Assembly: GCA_900752785.1 (NCBI GenBank)
Contig: CAADWP010000195.1
Location: forward strand, 1-14,748
DNA: 14,748 bases
From: an uncultured Ruminococcus sp.
GTDB taxonomy: Bacteria; Bacillota; Clostridia; Oscillospirales; Ruminococcaceae
Reading direction: 5' to 3'
Shown here: in pieces, positions 1 to 8,100 of the stretch
Position numbering within the stretch: the first letter of the stretch is position 1
Layout: each line of letters starts with the position of its first letter
Notes under the pieces: generated by a model
The model's database searches: none
Told to the model about the DNA's origin: nothing
What the model saw: the letters and a program-made list of their open reading frames with translations, nothing else
Translations under genes and position numbers: made by a program

Positions 1-87
1 GAAAGTATGCCTGCGGTTTTCTTCCTTGTCTTTCACTGCCAGTCCTTCGCATAAATTATTCAAGACTTAATTGGTGGAGCAATATTG

Positions 88-1362
88 TTATTTTGATGAT
101 CCGGATTCGCCGAGAGTTACTGTTGCATTTTGAGTTTTGCCGCTTCTTACATAAGTTATCTCTATTTCATCTCCGGCAGTATGCTTGTTTTTAATAATGT
201 TCAGTTCCTCTACGGTAGTGATCTTCTCACCATCGGCGCCTGTGATAACGTCTCCTGCGATAAGCCCTGCTTCGTCGGCAGCGCTGCCTTCTTCAACAGC
301 CGTAATATATGCGCCTAACGGAAGATTATACATATTTGAAATTGTCTCGGTTACGTCCTGTGCGCTGATTCCGAACTGCGGTTTTCCGGTAACATATCCG
401 TATTTCATAAGGTCTTCAACGATTTTAGACGCTTCGTTGGAAGGAATAGCAAATCCGATTCCCTCGATACTTGTTGCTGAATAGGATGACGACATTTTTG
501 AGGAATTGATACCGATGACCTTGCCGTTCATGTCAATAAGAGGTCCGCCTGAGTTGCCTGAATTTATTGCCGCATCGGTTTGGATAAGATTCATGGACTT
601 ATCGTTAATGGTTATCCGGCGGTCTTTACCTGAAACGATTCCTTTAGTGACTGTGTTCATAAGTTCAAAGCCAAGGGGATTGCCGATAGCAATTACCGAT
701 TCGCCTAAACGGAGATTATCGCTGTCTCCAAATTCGGCAGCGGTAAGGTTATCGGCATTTATTTTAAGTACTGCAAGATCGCAGTCGGTATCATAACCGA
801 TTACCTCGGCATCGTAACTTTTTTCGTCGTTCATAAGAACGGAAATGCTGTCTGCAAGACCTGAACCGTACTGAGTATCATATATTACGTGTGCGTTTGT
901 TACAATATATCCGTCTTTTGTAATTACGACCCCTGTTCCGGTTGCCTTAGATTGGGAGGGGGTGCCTCCGCCAAAGCCGTAGCCAAATCCAAAGCTGTTG
1001 GCGGAGGATTGAGATGTAAAGCTTGATTCAATGCCGACTACCGTTGGGAGCATTTTTTCTACTATTTCTTCGGTAGTGATTCCGATACCATCTTTTTGTG
1101 ATGCGGCAAGGTAATTTATATTTCCTGCCGAAGCTGAATTATTTGATTTTTTCTCGGATTTACTTGGTTCAGCTTCTTCCGACACAGAAACACTTTTGTC
1201 GGCAGTATCGTCAAGACGGCTGTATATTCCTATAGAACCTGCAGAAACAAGAGAAAACGCCATTAATGCCGCAGCAATTTTCAAGCCGACGCGTTTTTTA
1301 GGCTTTTTTGTATCTTCATTGTTCTCGGTGTTTTCATTATAATTTGAATTGTATTCATTCAT
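88..1362 (-). CDS. HtrA/DegP-type membrane-anchored serine protease with PDZ domain
   Basis: A 424-aa S1C-family serine protease, expected to act outside the membrane in surface protein quality control. Numbering is from the chosen start. An Asn-rich cytoplasmic tail is followed by one membrane segment (about 26-47) and a Ser/Lys/Glu-rich linker. The trypsin-like domain (about 95-320) carries the triad: His158 in TNAHV, Asp195 in the DCDLAVLKI segment, Ser271 in GNSGGPL. One PDZ domain follows (about 325-418). This is the usual Gram-positive layout: N-terminal anchor, one protease domain, one PDZ. A Gly/Phe-rich loop lies just before the first protease strand. The start at 1362 is preferred because AAAAGGA lies 11 nt upstream; an in-frame ATG at 1383 adds seven residues but has no good ribosome binding site. 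No clear terminator follows the stop. The gene is divergent from a sigma-factor operon, which suggests but does not prove a stress link. Confidence 0.93.
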   Translation of the reverse strand: MNEYNSNYNENTENNEDTKKPKKRVGLKIAAALMAFSLVSAGSIGIYSRLDDTADKSVSVSEEAEPSKSEKKSNNSASAGNINYLAASQKDGIGITTEEIVEKMLPTVVGIESSFTSQSSANSFGFGYGFGGGTPSQSKATGTGVVITKDGYIVTNAHVIYDTQYGSGLADSISVLMNDEKSYDAEVIGYDTDCDLAVLKINADNLTAAEFGDSDNLRLGESVIAIGNPLGFELMNTVTKGIVSGKDRRITINDKSMNLIQTDAAINSGNSGGPLIDMNGKVIGINSSKMSSSYSATSIEGIGFAIPSNEASKIVEDLMKYGYVTGKPQFGISAQDVTETISNMYNLPLGAYITAVEEGSAADEAGLIAGDVITGADGEKITTVEELNIIKNKHTAGDEIEITYVRSGKTQNATVTLGESGSSK

Positions 1363-1416
1363 GATATTCACATTCCTTTTCAAAATTGTTCCCGAGCTTC
1401 CTCGGTTTATGTTTAT

Positions 1417-1422
1417 ATTATA
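1417..1422 (-). promoter_or_regulatory. candidate -10 box for the HtrA-type gene
   Basis: On the minus strand a perfect TATAAT lies about 55 nt upstream of the protease start. No convincing TTGACA box is found 16-18 nt further upstream (that stretch is AT-rich, with a CTGTGAAATT-like sequence near 1431-1440). The promoter may therefore need an activator or be weak. Confidence 0.4.
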
Positions 1423-1465
1423 GATACGCTCTGTGAAATTAATTTGCGTTATATGTATTATTTTG

Positions 1466-1507
1466 AAAAAGGTTATGTGATATTTTTATCACATAATCAT
1501 ACCTTTT
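1466..1507. repeat. inverted repeat / hairpin in the divergent intergenic region
   Basis: A perfect 10-bp inverted repeat, TTATGTGATA (1473-1482) and TATCACATAA (1487-1496), is separated by four Ts. Outer GG/CC and A-run/T-run pairs extend it beyond a five-base bulge. It contains a TGTGA...TCACA pair like those in the next element. It could be an operator for a dimeric regulator or a hairpin in a long leader of either gene; the sequence does not decide. Confidence 0.6.
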
Positions 1508-1534
1508 GTGACAGACTGTGAAACTTTGTCACAG
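1507..1534. repeat. overlapping TGTGACA/TGTCACA inverted repeats, candidate operator
   Basis: TGTGACA (1507-1513) and TGTCACA (1527-1533) form a perfect 7-bp inverted repeat with 13-bp spacing. Nested within it, CTGTGA (1516-1521) and TCACAG (1529-1534) form a second one. Half-sites of the same TGTGA type occur at 1476-1480 and near 1432-1436. Clustering between divergent genes fits an operator region; the cognate regulator is unknown. Confidence 0.45.
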
Positions 1535-1550
1535 CATAAACACAAAAGCG

Positions 1551-1573
1551 GCAAATTGGTTCAATGAATTTGC
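1551..1573. repeat. inverted repeat GCAAATT/AATTTGC
   Basis: A perfect 7-bp inverted repeat (1551-1557 and 1567-1573) with an inner ATTG/CAAT match lies about 65 bp upstream of the -35 box of the sigma operon. It is another possible protein-binding palindrome in the 353-bp gap, which otherwise contains no gene that I can see. Confidence 0.35.
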
Positions 1574-1636
1574 AACGAAGTTTTAGAAAATATTTTACGG
1601 GAATTTATAAAGCTTTACGAAATTGATTTAAAAGAC

Positions 1637-1665
1637 TTTACTTTGAAAAAGCCGTATGATAGAAT
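1637..1665 (+). promoter_or_regulatory. sigma-A-type promoter of the membrane protein / ECF sigma operon
   Basis: TTTACT (1637-1642), a 17-nt spacer and TAGAAT (1660-1665) match the -35 (4/6) and -10 (5/6) consensus. The start would be near 1672, giving a leader of about 65 nt that contains an AACAAAG/CTTTGTT stem (1682-1706) and AAAGGAGG just before the first ATG. No ECF-type promoter suggesting autoregulation was found at this position. Confidence 0.6.
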
Positions 1666-1736
1666 ATTTAATGCAATACCGAACAAAGACGCCTGATTGC
1701 TTTGTTTGATATTGTATTCAAAAGGAGGAATTATTT

Positions 1737-2147
1737 ATGAAAGTTGATTTTGAACCTATCGGAAAGCTTACGGCAAAAAAGCAGTATCATTATATCTGTA
1801 TCGGACTTGCCGTAATATTGCCGATCGCAACTGTTATTATTACCATTGTAAAGGGAACATTTTCACCAATCACACTTCTTGTCTGCGCAGGTATTGCCGC
1901 TGTGATGCTGGGGATTGATTATTCCAACCGAAGCAATATGGTTGTGTATAATTATGAACAAATAGCTCTTTTGGGAATGTTCGGCAAACCAAAGGTTTAT
2001 CGCTGGGAAAAGCTTTCTGCCGTTTATCATGGCGACGAAACTATGCGCCTTGAATTCAGTGACGGCAAAAAGCTTTATATAAATATGGAATACGACGGGG
2101 TAAGCGAGTTTATCGCTTTTCTGAACAGTATTATGGAGAAGAAATGA
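1737..2147 (+). CDS. small two-span membrane protein with cytoplasmic PH-like tail
   Basis: A 136-aa protein that I cannot name. A short charged N-terminus is followed by two hydrophobic spans (about 19-38 and 42-60). A soluble C-terminal domain (about 66-132) has alternating beta strands and a final helix, and resembles the bacterial PH-like domains found after paired membrane spans. The ribosome binding site AAAGGAGG is well placed upstream of the ATG. Its stop overlaps the start of the sigma-factor gene by 4 nt (ATGA), so translation is probably coupled. In ECF operons the small co-encoded membrane protein is often a regulator of the sigma factor. That role is possible here, but no anti-sigma signature (ASD or zinc-binding ZAS motif) is visible. 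Confidence 0.85.
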   Translation: MKVDFEPIGKLTAKKQYHYICIGLAVILPIATVIITIVKGTFSPITLLVCAGIAAVMLGIDYSNRSNMVVYNYEQIALLGMFGKPKVYRWEKLSAVYHGDETMRLEFSDGKKLYINMEYDGVSEFIAFLNSIMEKK

Positions 2148-3592
2148 AGGAGCTTATCGCGCAGGCAAAGCAGGGAGACCGCTTTGCAATGACCGAGATC
2201 TATAACCGTACTTATAAGGAGCTTTTTTACTATTGTACGCGCCTGTGCGGAAACGAAAGCGACGCACAGGATCTGGTTCAGGATACGTATCTTACTGCAT
2301 TTGAAAAGCTGTGTCAGTATAAGCGCGATGACAATTTCAAAGGGTGGCTGCATACGATAGCGCTTCATAAATATTATAATAAAATAAGAGATGAAAGACC
2401 GCAGCTTTGGGTGGATGAACCTCTTGCTATTCCCATTGAGGAGGAGCTTTCATGTCCGGAAAAATATGCGGAAGACCGTGAGCTGCACCGTATGCTTATG
2501 GATATTATCACAAATAAGCTCGCCGCTCCTCAGCGTATTACAGTTATCATGTATTATTATGATGACCGCAGCGTACAGGAAATTGCCGAGGAGCTTCAAT
2601 GTGCAGAAGGAACAGTCAAATCAAGACTTTACTACAGCCGACGTATAATTCGTGAGGAGCTTGAAAATAAGGGCTACACCCTTGGAGGAGGAATCTATCT
2701 TATCGCCTTTGCATTCAGCAGTCATTCAGCACGTTTTATTGCGGGAGCTGCGGTTAATTCAGCAGTTCTCGGGAAAATTCTTACTGCGGATTCGGCGGCT
2801 CGGCGTGCGGCTGTCAGATCTGTGAAGACATTTGCTAAAAAGAAGCTTATTGTAGGAGCAATAACAGCAGCCGCTGTCGGGGGAGCAGCCGCTGCGAAAG
2901 GAATATTGCTGAATAATAATGAGAAAAATAATAAACCGTCGGAAATTGGTTCAGAGATCATTACGGAAGCAACTACACCTAATACGTCATTTTCAGAGAT
3001 CAATGTTACGGAAACGCTGACGGGGGAGAACAGCGGAGATCCGATTCCCGGGAGCAATCCTATAGAGTACACTTTTTTAAATGGATCTTTCAAAGTCATG
3101 ATTCCGGAAAGCTATGATCCCGAGACGGCTGATAAGAATGAGAAGCGCAGCGATAGTATCAAAAAAAATCATGAGATCTACGATGTGAGGCGTATTTCTG
3201 TAAAATTTTTCCCGGACAGATCAAGCGATGATATTGTAATAGCCAAAGGCAGTATTACTGTTAATGATTTTGAAGATCCTGCTGTTGAATTATCGAAATA
3301 TTTTACTGAGGTTTCAGTGGGTTCGCGAAGCGAATTGTCTTTTCCCGTTGAAAATTACGGCGAACCGGATGTTCCTTCCGATATTCCTTCAAATATTCTT
3401 GCTTCAAGGTATGAGTTTACAGCGAAATCAAAAAAAGAAAGGGATATAAAAGGCACAATCATTCGGTTTGAATGGCGTAATTCAGCATATATTTTTATTT
3501 TTTCCGATCAAAGCGGTATTCGCGGCGATGAATATGAGGATATAATTTCATCTATAGTATTTGAATATGTTTACATGGGCTGGCGCAGATAA
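2144..3592 (+). CDS. ECF sigma factor fused to a transmembrane segment and exported C-terminal domain
   Basis: A 482-aa protein, about 300 residues longer than an ordinary ECF sigma factor. Residues 1-175 contain sigma region 2 (DAQDLVQDTYLTAFEKL at 40-56, then FKGWLHTIALHKYYNKIRDE at 65-84) and region 4 with a helix-turn-helix (about 141-168, DDRSVQEIAEELQ then EGTVKSRLYYSRR). An Ala-rich amphipathic stretch follows, then one membrane span (about 234-256) after a basic KTFAKKK cluster, which predicts a cytoplasmic sigma domain. A Ser/Thr/Asn-rich linker (about 257-305) leads to a beta-rich domain (306-482) with no motif I recognise. Tethering would let the outer domain sense an envelope signal, or be cleaved to release the sigma domain; this is inference. 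It is translationally coupled to the upstream membrane protein and ends just before a strong hairpin. Confidence 0.88.
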   Translation: MKELIAQAKQGDRFAMTEIYNRTYKELFYYCTRLCGNESDAQDLVQDTYLTAFEKLCQYKRDDNFKGWLHTIALHKYYNKIRDERPQLWVDEPLAIPIEEELSCPEKYAEDRELHRMLMDIITNKLAAPQRITVIMYYYDDRSVQEIAEELQCAEGTVKSRLYYSRRIIREELENKGYTLGGGIYLIAFAFSSHSARFIAGAAVNSAVLGKILTADSAARRAAVRSVKTFAKKKLIVGAITAAAVGGAAAAKGILLNNNEKNNKPSEIGSEIITEATTPNTSFSEINVTETLTGENSGDPIPGSNPIEYTFLNGSFKVMIPESYDPETADKNEKRSDSIKKNHEIYDVRRISVKFFPDRSSDDIVIAKGSITVNDFEDPAVELSKYFTEVSVGSRSELSFPVENYGEPDVPSDIPSNILASRYEFTAKSKKERDIKGTIIRFEWRNSAYIFIFSDQSGIRGDEYEDIISSIVFEYVYMGWRR

Positions 3593-3596
3593 AATT

Positions 3597-3627
3597 ACAG
3601 CGTGTTCACATTATTTGAACACGCTGT
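3597..3627. terminator. bidirectional hairpin terminator between convergent genes
   Basis: A perfect 12-bp stem, ACAGCGTGTTCA (3597-3608) and TGAACACGCTGT (3616-3627), has a 7-nt loop. It sits between the stop of the sigma gene (3592) and the stop of the sortase gene (3637). On the minus strand it is followed by AATTTTAT and on the plus strand by AGAGATTTATC. Termination should thus be better for the sortase operon, but the position suits both directions. Confidence 0.8.
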
Positions 3628-3636
3628 AGAGATTTA

Positions 3637-4182
3637 TCAAGTTTTCAAAATTCCCACAACCGCTTGGCGTTCGGTTCCGTCGTCGGTGCAGGTGATAATG
3701 GTAATTCTGTCATCGCCGAAATCGTTCAGCACCCATGTTTCATCCGGTTTTATTATGAATTTATCGGTGACAATGTACGTGTACGGCTTCTTATTTTTAT
3801 CATATAGAATGATCTCCATTCCAATTTCAGCTTTTTTTAAATTATTGAAATATTCCTTATATATGACGCTGCTGTGTCCCGCAATGCAGTAATTTCCGCA
3901 GCCGATATCGCCGGTATCTATAAAATGTCCGGCGGCTTTGGATAATGTTTTTTTGTCTGTTCCCTCCAGAACTGGAGCTTTAATATTAAGCTCGGAAATT
4001 TCAATTACAGCATTTTCACGGAACAGCTTTTGTTTTTGAATTTCCCGGTATAATTTCCTGATACAGAAAAAGCTTAAAATAATCGTACCGATCATTATTG
4101 CAATGAGCCCTGTTATAAACAGAGCCCATTGCTTTTTTGTCAGTTTTTTTTCTGTTTCAGCTTTAAACAGCTTACTTTTCAT
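3637..4182 (-). CDS. compact sortase (transpeptidase), probably dedicated to the neighbouring LPQTG protein
   Basis: A 181-aa membrane-anchored cysteine transpeptidase that joins LPXTG proteins to the cell wall. A basic N-terminus precedes one membrane span (about 19-41). The sortase core (about 57-179) shows the catalytic His103 in AGHSS, Cys165 in the strand ending ITC, and Arg172 seven residues later (CTDDGTER). The small size and the Cys-x6-Arg spacing resemble class D/E-like housekeeping or accessory sortases more than class B; the exact class is uncertain. The ATG lies inside the end of the LPQTG gene (11-nt overlap) with a modest GGAAAG site, so the two are translationally coupled. This makes the upstream protein its likely substrate. 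Confidence 0.9.
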   Translation of the reverse strand: MKSKLFKAETEKKLTKKQWALFITGLIAIMIGTIILSFFCIRKLYREIQKQKLFRENAVIEISELNIKAPVLEGTDKKTLSKAAGHFIDTGDIGCGNYCIAGHSSVIYKEYFNNLKKAEIGMEIILYDKNKKPYTYIVTDKFIIKPDETWVLNDFGDDRITIITCTDDGTERQAVVGILKT

Positions 4183-5173
4183 GTTCTTTCCGCTTAATTA
4201 TGCCTGAGGTTTTTACCGCAATAAAGCCAAATCCAATAAGCATAAATGAACCGAGAATAATCATTATTTTGTTTATTGAATTATTTCCTGTTTGCGGAAG
4301 GTTTACGCTGTTGCCGGACGAATCGTGACCGATACCCGTTGCAGGGTCAATAATATAGGTATCGAGGACATTTCCCGATTTATCATACAGTGTGATCTCA
4401 TAATATTCATCCGTTTTTTGAGTTATCTCAGCTTTGGCGACCTTTATAGCATTTTTCGTCTGGAAGTCGTATATGGACCATTTACAGATATCATTATCGG
4501 AAGCGAAAGGATAGGGTGTCGTAGTGGTAGTTGTTGTCGTAGTCGTTGAGGTCGTTGTTGTAGATGTAGTCGTTGTTGTAGTAGATGTAGTCGTTGTTGT
4601 AGTAGATGTAGTCGTTGTTGTAGTAGATGTAGTCGTGGTGGTTGTAGTAGTTGTAGTTGTAGTTGTGGTTGTTGTAGTAGATGTAGTCGTAGTAGTGGTA
4701 GTTGTTTTTGCAGTTATATCGTATTCAAGTTTGTTTGTTAGAAGCTTATTATTATAAACGTACTGAAGAGGTTCTTCGGATGCGTTTACTTTGAAATAAG
4801 CATCATTTCCCGATTTATCTTTTGCTTTGATAACTCCGACCTTTAACGTATCGGTGTTGTTTAACAAAGTTTCTGTACCTGACATATAAATATTAAGTTC
4901 GTTTGATTCCGCATTATAGCGGTATTCTGTAATTTTAGCTTTGCTGTCAGCATTGAAGCTGAACGAAACGTCCGTATCATCATCGGCTTCGACGTTTAGA
5001 CTTAAACGCAGCGTATTGACCTGATCGTTTTCAGCATGATCTGATGTCAGTGTTACATTGCCATAGGCGTCGATTTTAACACTGTCATTAATTTCAGCAG
5101 CCATTGCACTTGTATGGTTTATTATACAGAGCGCCAAGGCTGAGAATGCTCCTATTAAAATCTGTTTTATCAT
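4172..5173 (-). CDS. cell-wall-anchored LPQTG protein with threonine-rich stalk
   Basis: A 333-aa surface protein. It has a signal peptide (about 1-26, cleavage near AMA-AE) and a beta-rich N-terminal domain (about 27-155). A stalk of almost pure Thr with occasional Ser (157-219) follows, then a small domain (220-290) and the sorting signal: LPQTG at 292-296, a hydrophobic span (about 301-320) and a basic tail (IKRKEHEK). The N-terminal domain vaguely resembles a cohesin in strand pattern (an LKVGVIKAKDKSG-like end strand) but is short for one; that is unproven. The segment before LPQTG (YYEITLYDKSGNVLDTYIIDP, then a TG-rich turn) resembles PepSY-like pre-anchor domains. The stalk is probably wall-spanning and O-glycosylated. 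The gene starts 3 bp after the peptidase stop, with AAAGGAG overlapping that stop, and overlaps the sortase gene downstream. Confidence 0.92.
   Translation of the reverse strand: MIKQILIGAFSALALCIINHTSAMAAEINDSVKIDAYGNVTLTSDHAENDQVNTLRLSLNVEADDDTDVSFSFNADSKAKITEYRYNAESNELNIYMSGTETLLNNTDTLKVGVIKAKDKSGNDAYFKVNASEEPLQYVYNNKLLTNKLEYDITAKTTTTTTTTSTTTTTTTTTTTTTTTTTSTTTTTTSTTTTTTSTTTTTTSTTTTSTTTTTTTTTTPYPFASDNDICKWSIYDFQTKNAIKVAKAEITQKTDEYYEITLYDKSGNVLDTYIIDPATGIGHDSSGNSVNLPQTGNNSINKIMIILGSFMLIGFGFIAVKTSGIIKRKEHEK
4517..4705 (-). repeat. in-frame tandem repeat encoding the Thr/Ser stalk
   Basis: About 189 bp of ACN codons are broken by periodic Ser codons. The central part repeats a 21-bp unit encoding six Thr and one Ser; on the plus strand each unit reads roughly as GTAGATGTAGTCGTTGTTGTA. 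Nearly identical units follow one another around 4541-4640 and less regular ones flank them. The repeat length divisible by three means copy-number changes alter stalk length without breaking the frame. Confidence 0.9.
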
Positions 5174-5176
5174 ATT

Positions 5177-8100
5177 TTACTCCTTTGTAGTACCTTTAAT
5201 CGTAATTGTTGGAAGCTCATCCGGTACGGCTTCGTAAAGCGAATCGCTTACCATACGCTGACCTTCATTTGTAAGAGCGTTATTGACTCTGTACAGCTCT
5301 GCGCGTACATTTTTGGGAAGCTTCATATTGCTCAGTTGGTCGGGTTCGATCCAGTAGATCCAAGTACCGTCGGAAACATTTGCAATATTGCTGTTATCCG
5401 GTACGTCGGCAAGAATGATCTGCTGAGCAGTCACGTTATTGTCTTCGTCAAAACCGCCTACAATATTGCCGTTTTCATCATAAAGCAATACTACGTTGTA
5501 AGCAGGATTGCCCTTGTATGAACCGGTGAAAATAAGAGAATTTTTAGGAATAACATTATCGTCTTTATCGCCGTATTTGAAATCTTCGCTCAATGTGCCT
5601 ATAACCGTAATATTTTCTTCGTCAGTTCTGCGGAAGTCCACGTTATCTCCGGTTACACCGAGAACATCAAGCTCGGCAATTGAAACGACCTTGTCTTTCT
5701 GGTTAAGCAGAACAAGCTTTACGGCTGTTGCAGAATAAGTGCTGATGTACTTATCGTCGTCGTTTGCAAAATAAACTGTTTCGCTGCCGTTAAATATTCC
5801 CTCTGCTGTGAGAATCCATTCATCATTTACCAAAACATAAATTTCATAATCTCCGATAGACGCTCCGTCTCCGGCAGTATATTTGAATCCGGAAATTGTA
5901 AGAAGCTGATTGAAATTGAGGATTATTTCAGCGTTGTCATCGGTTATCGTAGGAGAATAAACGGTTTTGATATCGTGATCGACAGCCTGTTCAGCAGGAT
6001 CGTTCTTTGTTTGTTCGCATGGCATTTCATCTGTAGCGTCATGAACATCTAACTCTGCCGTAAGACCGGAAACACTGATATTCCAGTTAGTTTTATTTAT
6101 GCTTCCATCATGCTCGATCTTAACCATTTTTGTTGTATAGGAAGCTGAACGGTTGAGATATTGATCAATAAGCGTAACTTTATAGAATACGGCACGGTTA
6201 TTCATTGTTGTAACTGTATCCGTAAATTCGGAGCTTGTTGCGAAACCTACGGGAATTTCTTCAACCTTACCGCCTGAGATCGTGCAGCGTATCACTTCAT
6301 ATCCAAGTATATCTTCTTCGGGAATATCACCGGGTGTGAATTTCAGTTTAACCCGGTTTGCTTCTTCACCAATTTCTGTTGAAACGTCTTTTATAGCATT
6401 TACCGAGCTGTCGCTGCCTAAAACGCTGCCATTTCCGTTAAGTGCGTAAATACGGGAATCGTCGTTTGCATAGAATATTGCACGCGTTTCTTTTTCAAAC
6501 TGTTCTGCATAAGCGATAGTTGTTTCGTCGGGTGATTTTCCCCATCTTTCAAAGAATTCAAGAATATTTTTTTCTGCGGCAGCGCAAGCGAGGCGCATAA
6601 GATTCTGATCTGAATTGCTGCCGAGAGTAAGCGCAACGCCGTTTGGCGCAGGAGCTGCTTTCGGATTTCTTGAATACGTGTCAACTCTTGCATAGAATAA
6701 GTTGTTTAACTGTTCTGTATAGTCGGAATATGTTTTGTAATTCAAACCTTTATCATAGGCAAGATGAAGCTGCCAGTACATACCGAGCTGAGTGAATACA
6801 TTAGAAGCGTTTCCTTTAGTTCCCGAAGTTACTTTGCTGAAAACATTGTTGTAATTGAAGCGCACGCTGTTGTTGGAATCTTTTGCCTGAGCCAATACTG
6901 AAAAATAGTTGTTAGTTATTTCAGCCACAGCATAGCTGCCTTGATTTATACAGTGACCGATTTCATGCGCAATACCCCAGCCGAAATAACGTCCGCTGAT
7001 ATATTTTCCGTATTCGTCTGACGTTACAGGTATGCAGTTCACCATGCCAGCTGTTGATCCCCATTCGATGCCGATATGGTTGCCGGCAGCATACATAAAC
7101 GCTCCCGAGAACATACGCTGATAACGGATATTGAGATGTCCCTTTGGAATTTGATTAAGTTCAGACGGTGCAGAAGCGTTCAGACCTTTATGCTGATAGA
7201 AAAGATGCATCATATTTTCCATAGCTTCCATTGATTTAAGAATTGTCTCAGCGCGTTCTTCCGCACTTCCGTTTCCTGAGCCTGCAAGTATCTGCTGAGC
7301 GGGAAGCGATAGCATCATAGTATCGAGCATGATATCGCTTGCGCCAAGAATACAGTTTTGGGGATCGTAGTCGTAGTCGACATTCTTGTTGTCCGAACCC
7401 TTATGTATCTTATTGTGAAGCTCTTCCATTTCAGCGGTATGCTTTTCAAGCTTCTTTACAAAGGCTATTGTTTTTTCCATACGTTCGTTTTCGTCGGTTA
7501 CTTTATACAAATCGAGGACAGGAACTTCAGAACCGCCGCTTACGCGAACCGAATATCTGTCGCTGGGATTATTTCCCTGATATTGAATATACAGCGCGCC
7601 GCCTGATTCAGCGCTGGCGCTTACGCTTTTTGAGAGTTTAAATTCATTTGCTCCTATTCTAAGATTGGCGCCGTCAAGAACTATGCGGTCTGCTTCCGTA
7701 TGATACTGTGTAATAACGAGACGCAGATTTGTCAAATCGCCCGTGCGCATTTTATTGTGTCCGACGTAAACTGTGATCTTATCGCCCGGCGCGGCAGTAA
7801 CTCCGAGAGGCTGCCATGCATTCAGTCCCGAAAATCCGCGTCCCGTATCCTTAGTAGTAATACCGCTGTGTATTTCTACCGCGCTGCTGATCGCTTCATC
7901 GTTCAGAATTTTTTCAGCAGTTTCAAGCTCGCGGAGCAGAGCGTCTTTATTCGGGTTTTCTTCGCCGAATTCATCGGGAGTGTTTACTTTTTCACGAAGA
8001 GCGTCAATGCTTGCCTGTGTAACGCTGTCTTTAAGTACCGTATGCAGATCGTCCACATACAGCGCCATGATCTCGTCTCTTAAATCATCGTAATGATAGA

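Noticed and set aside
1476..1493. CRP/FNR-type site TGTGA...TCACA
   Set aside because: The arms are 8 bp apart rather than the 6 bp of the CRP consensus, and no CRP-like gene is in the window; retained only as an unassigned inverted repeat.
1519..1524. TGAAAC as an ECF -35 box suggesting autoregulation of the sigma operon
   Set aside because: No CGT-type -10 element lies 15-17 nt downstream, and the motif is part of the TGTGA repeat cluster.
4517..4705. CRISPR-like array
   Set aside because: The repeats are contiguous 21-bp coding units with no unique spacers, and they lie in frame inside a coding sequence.
4524..4757. Plus-strand reading frame encoding an almost pure valine protein
   Set aside because: It is the reverse complement of the Thr codon repeats (ACN read as GTN) of the LPQTG gene; no ribosome binding site and no sensible protein.
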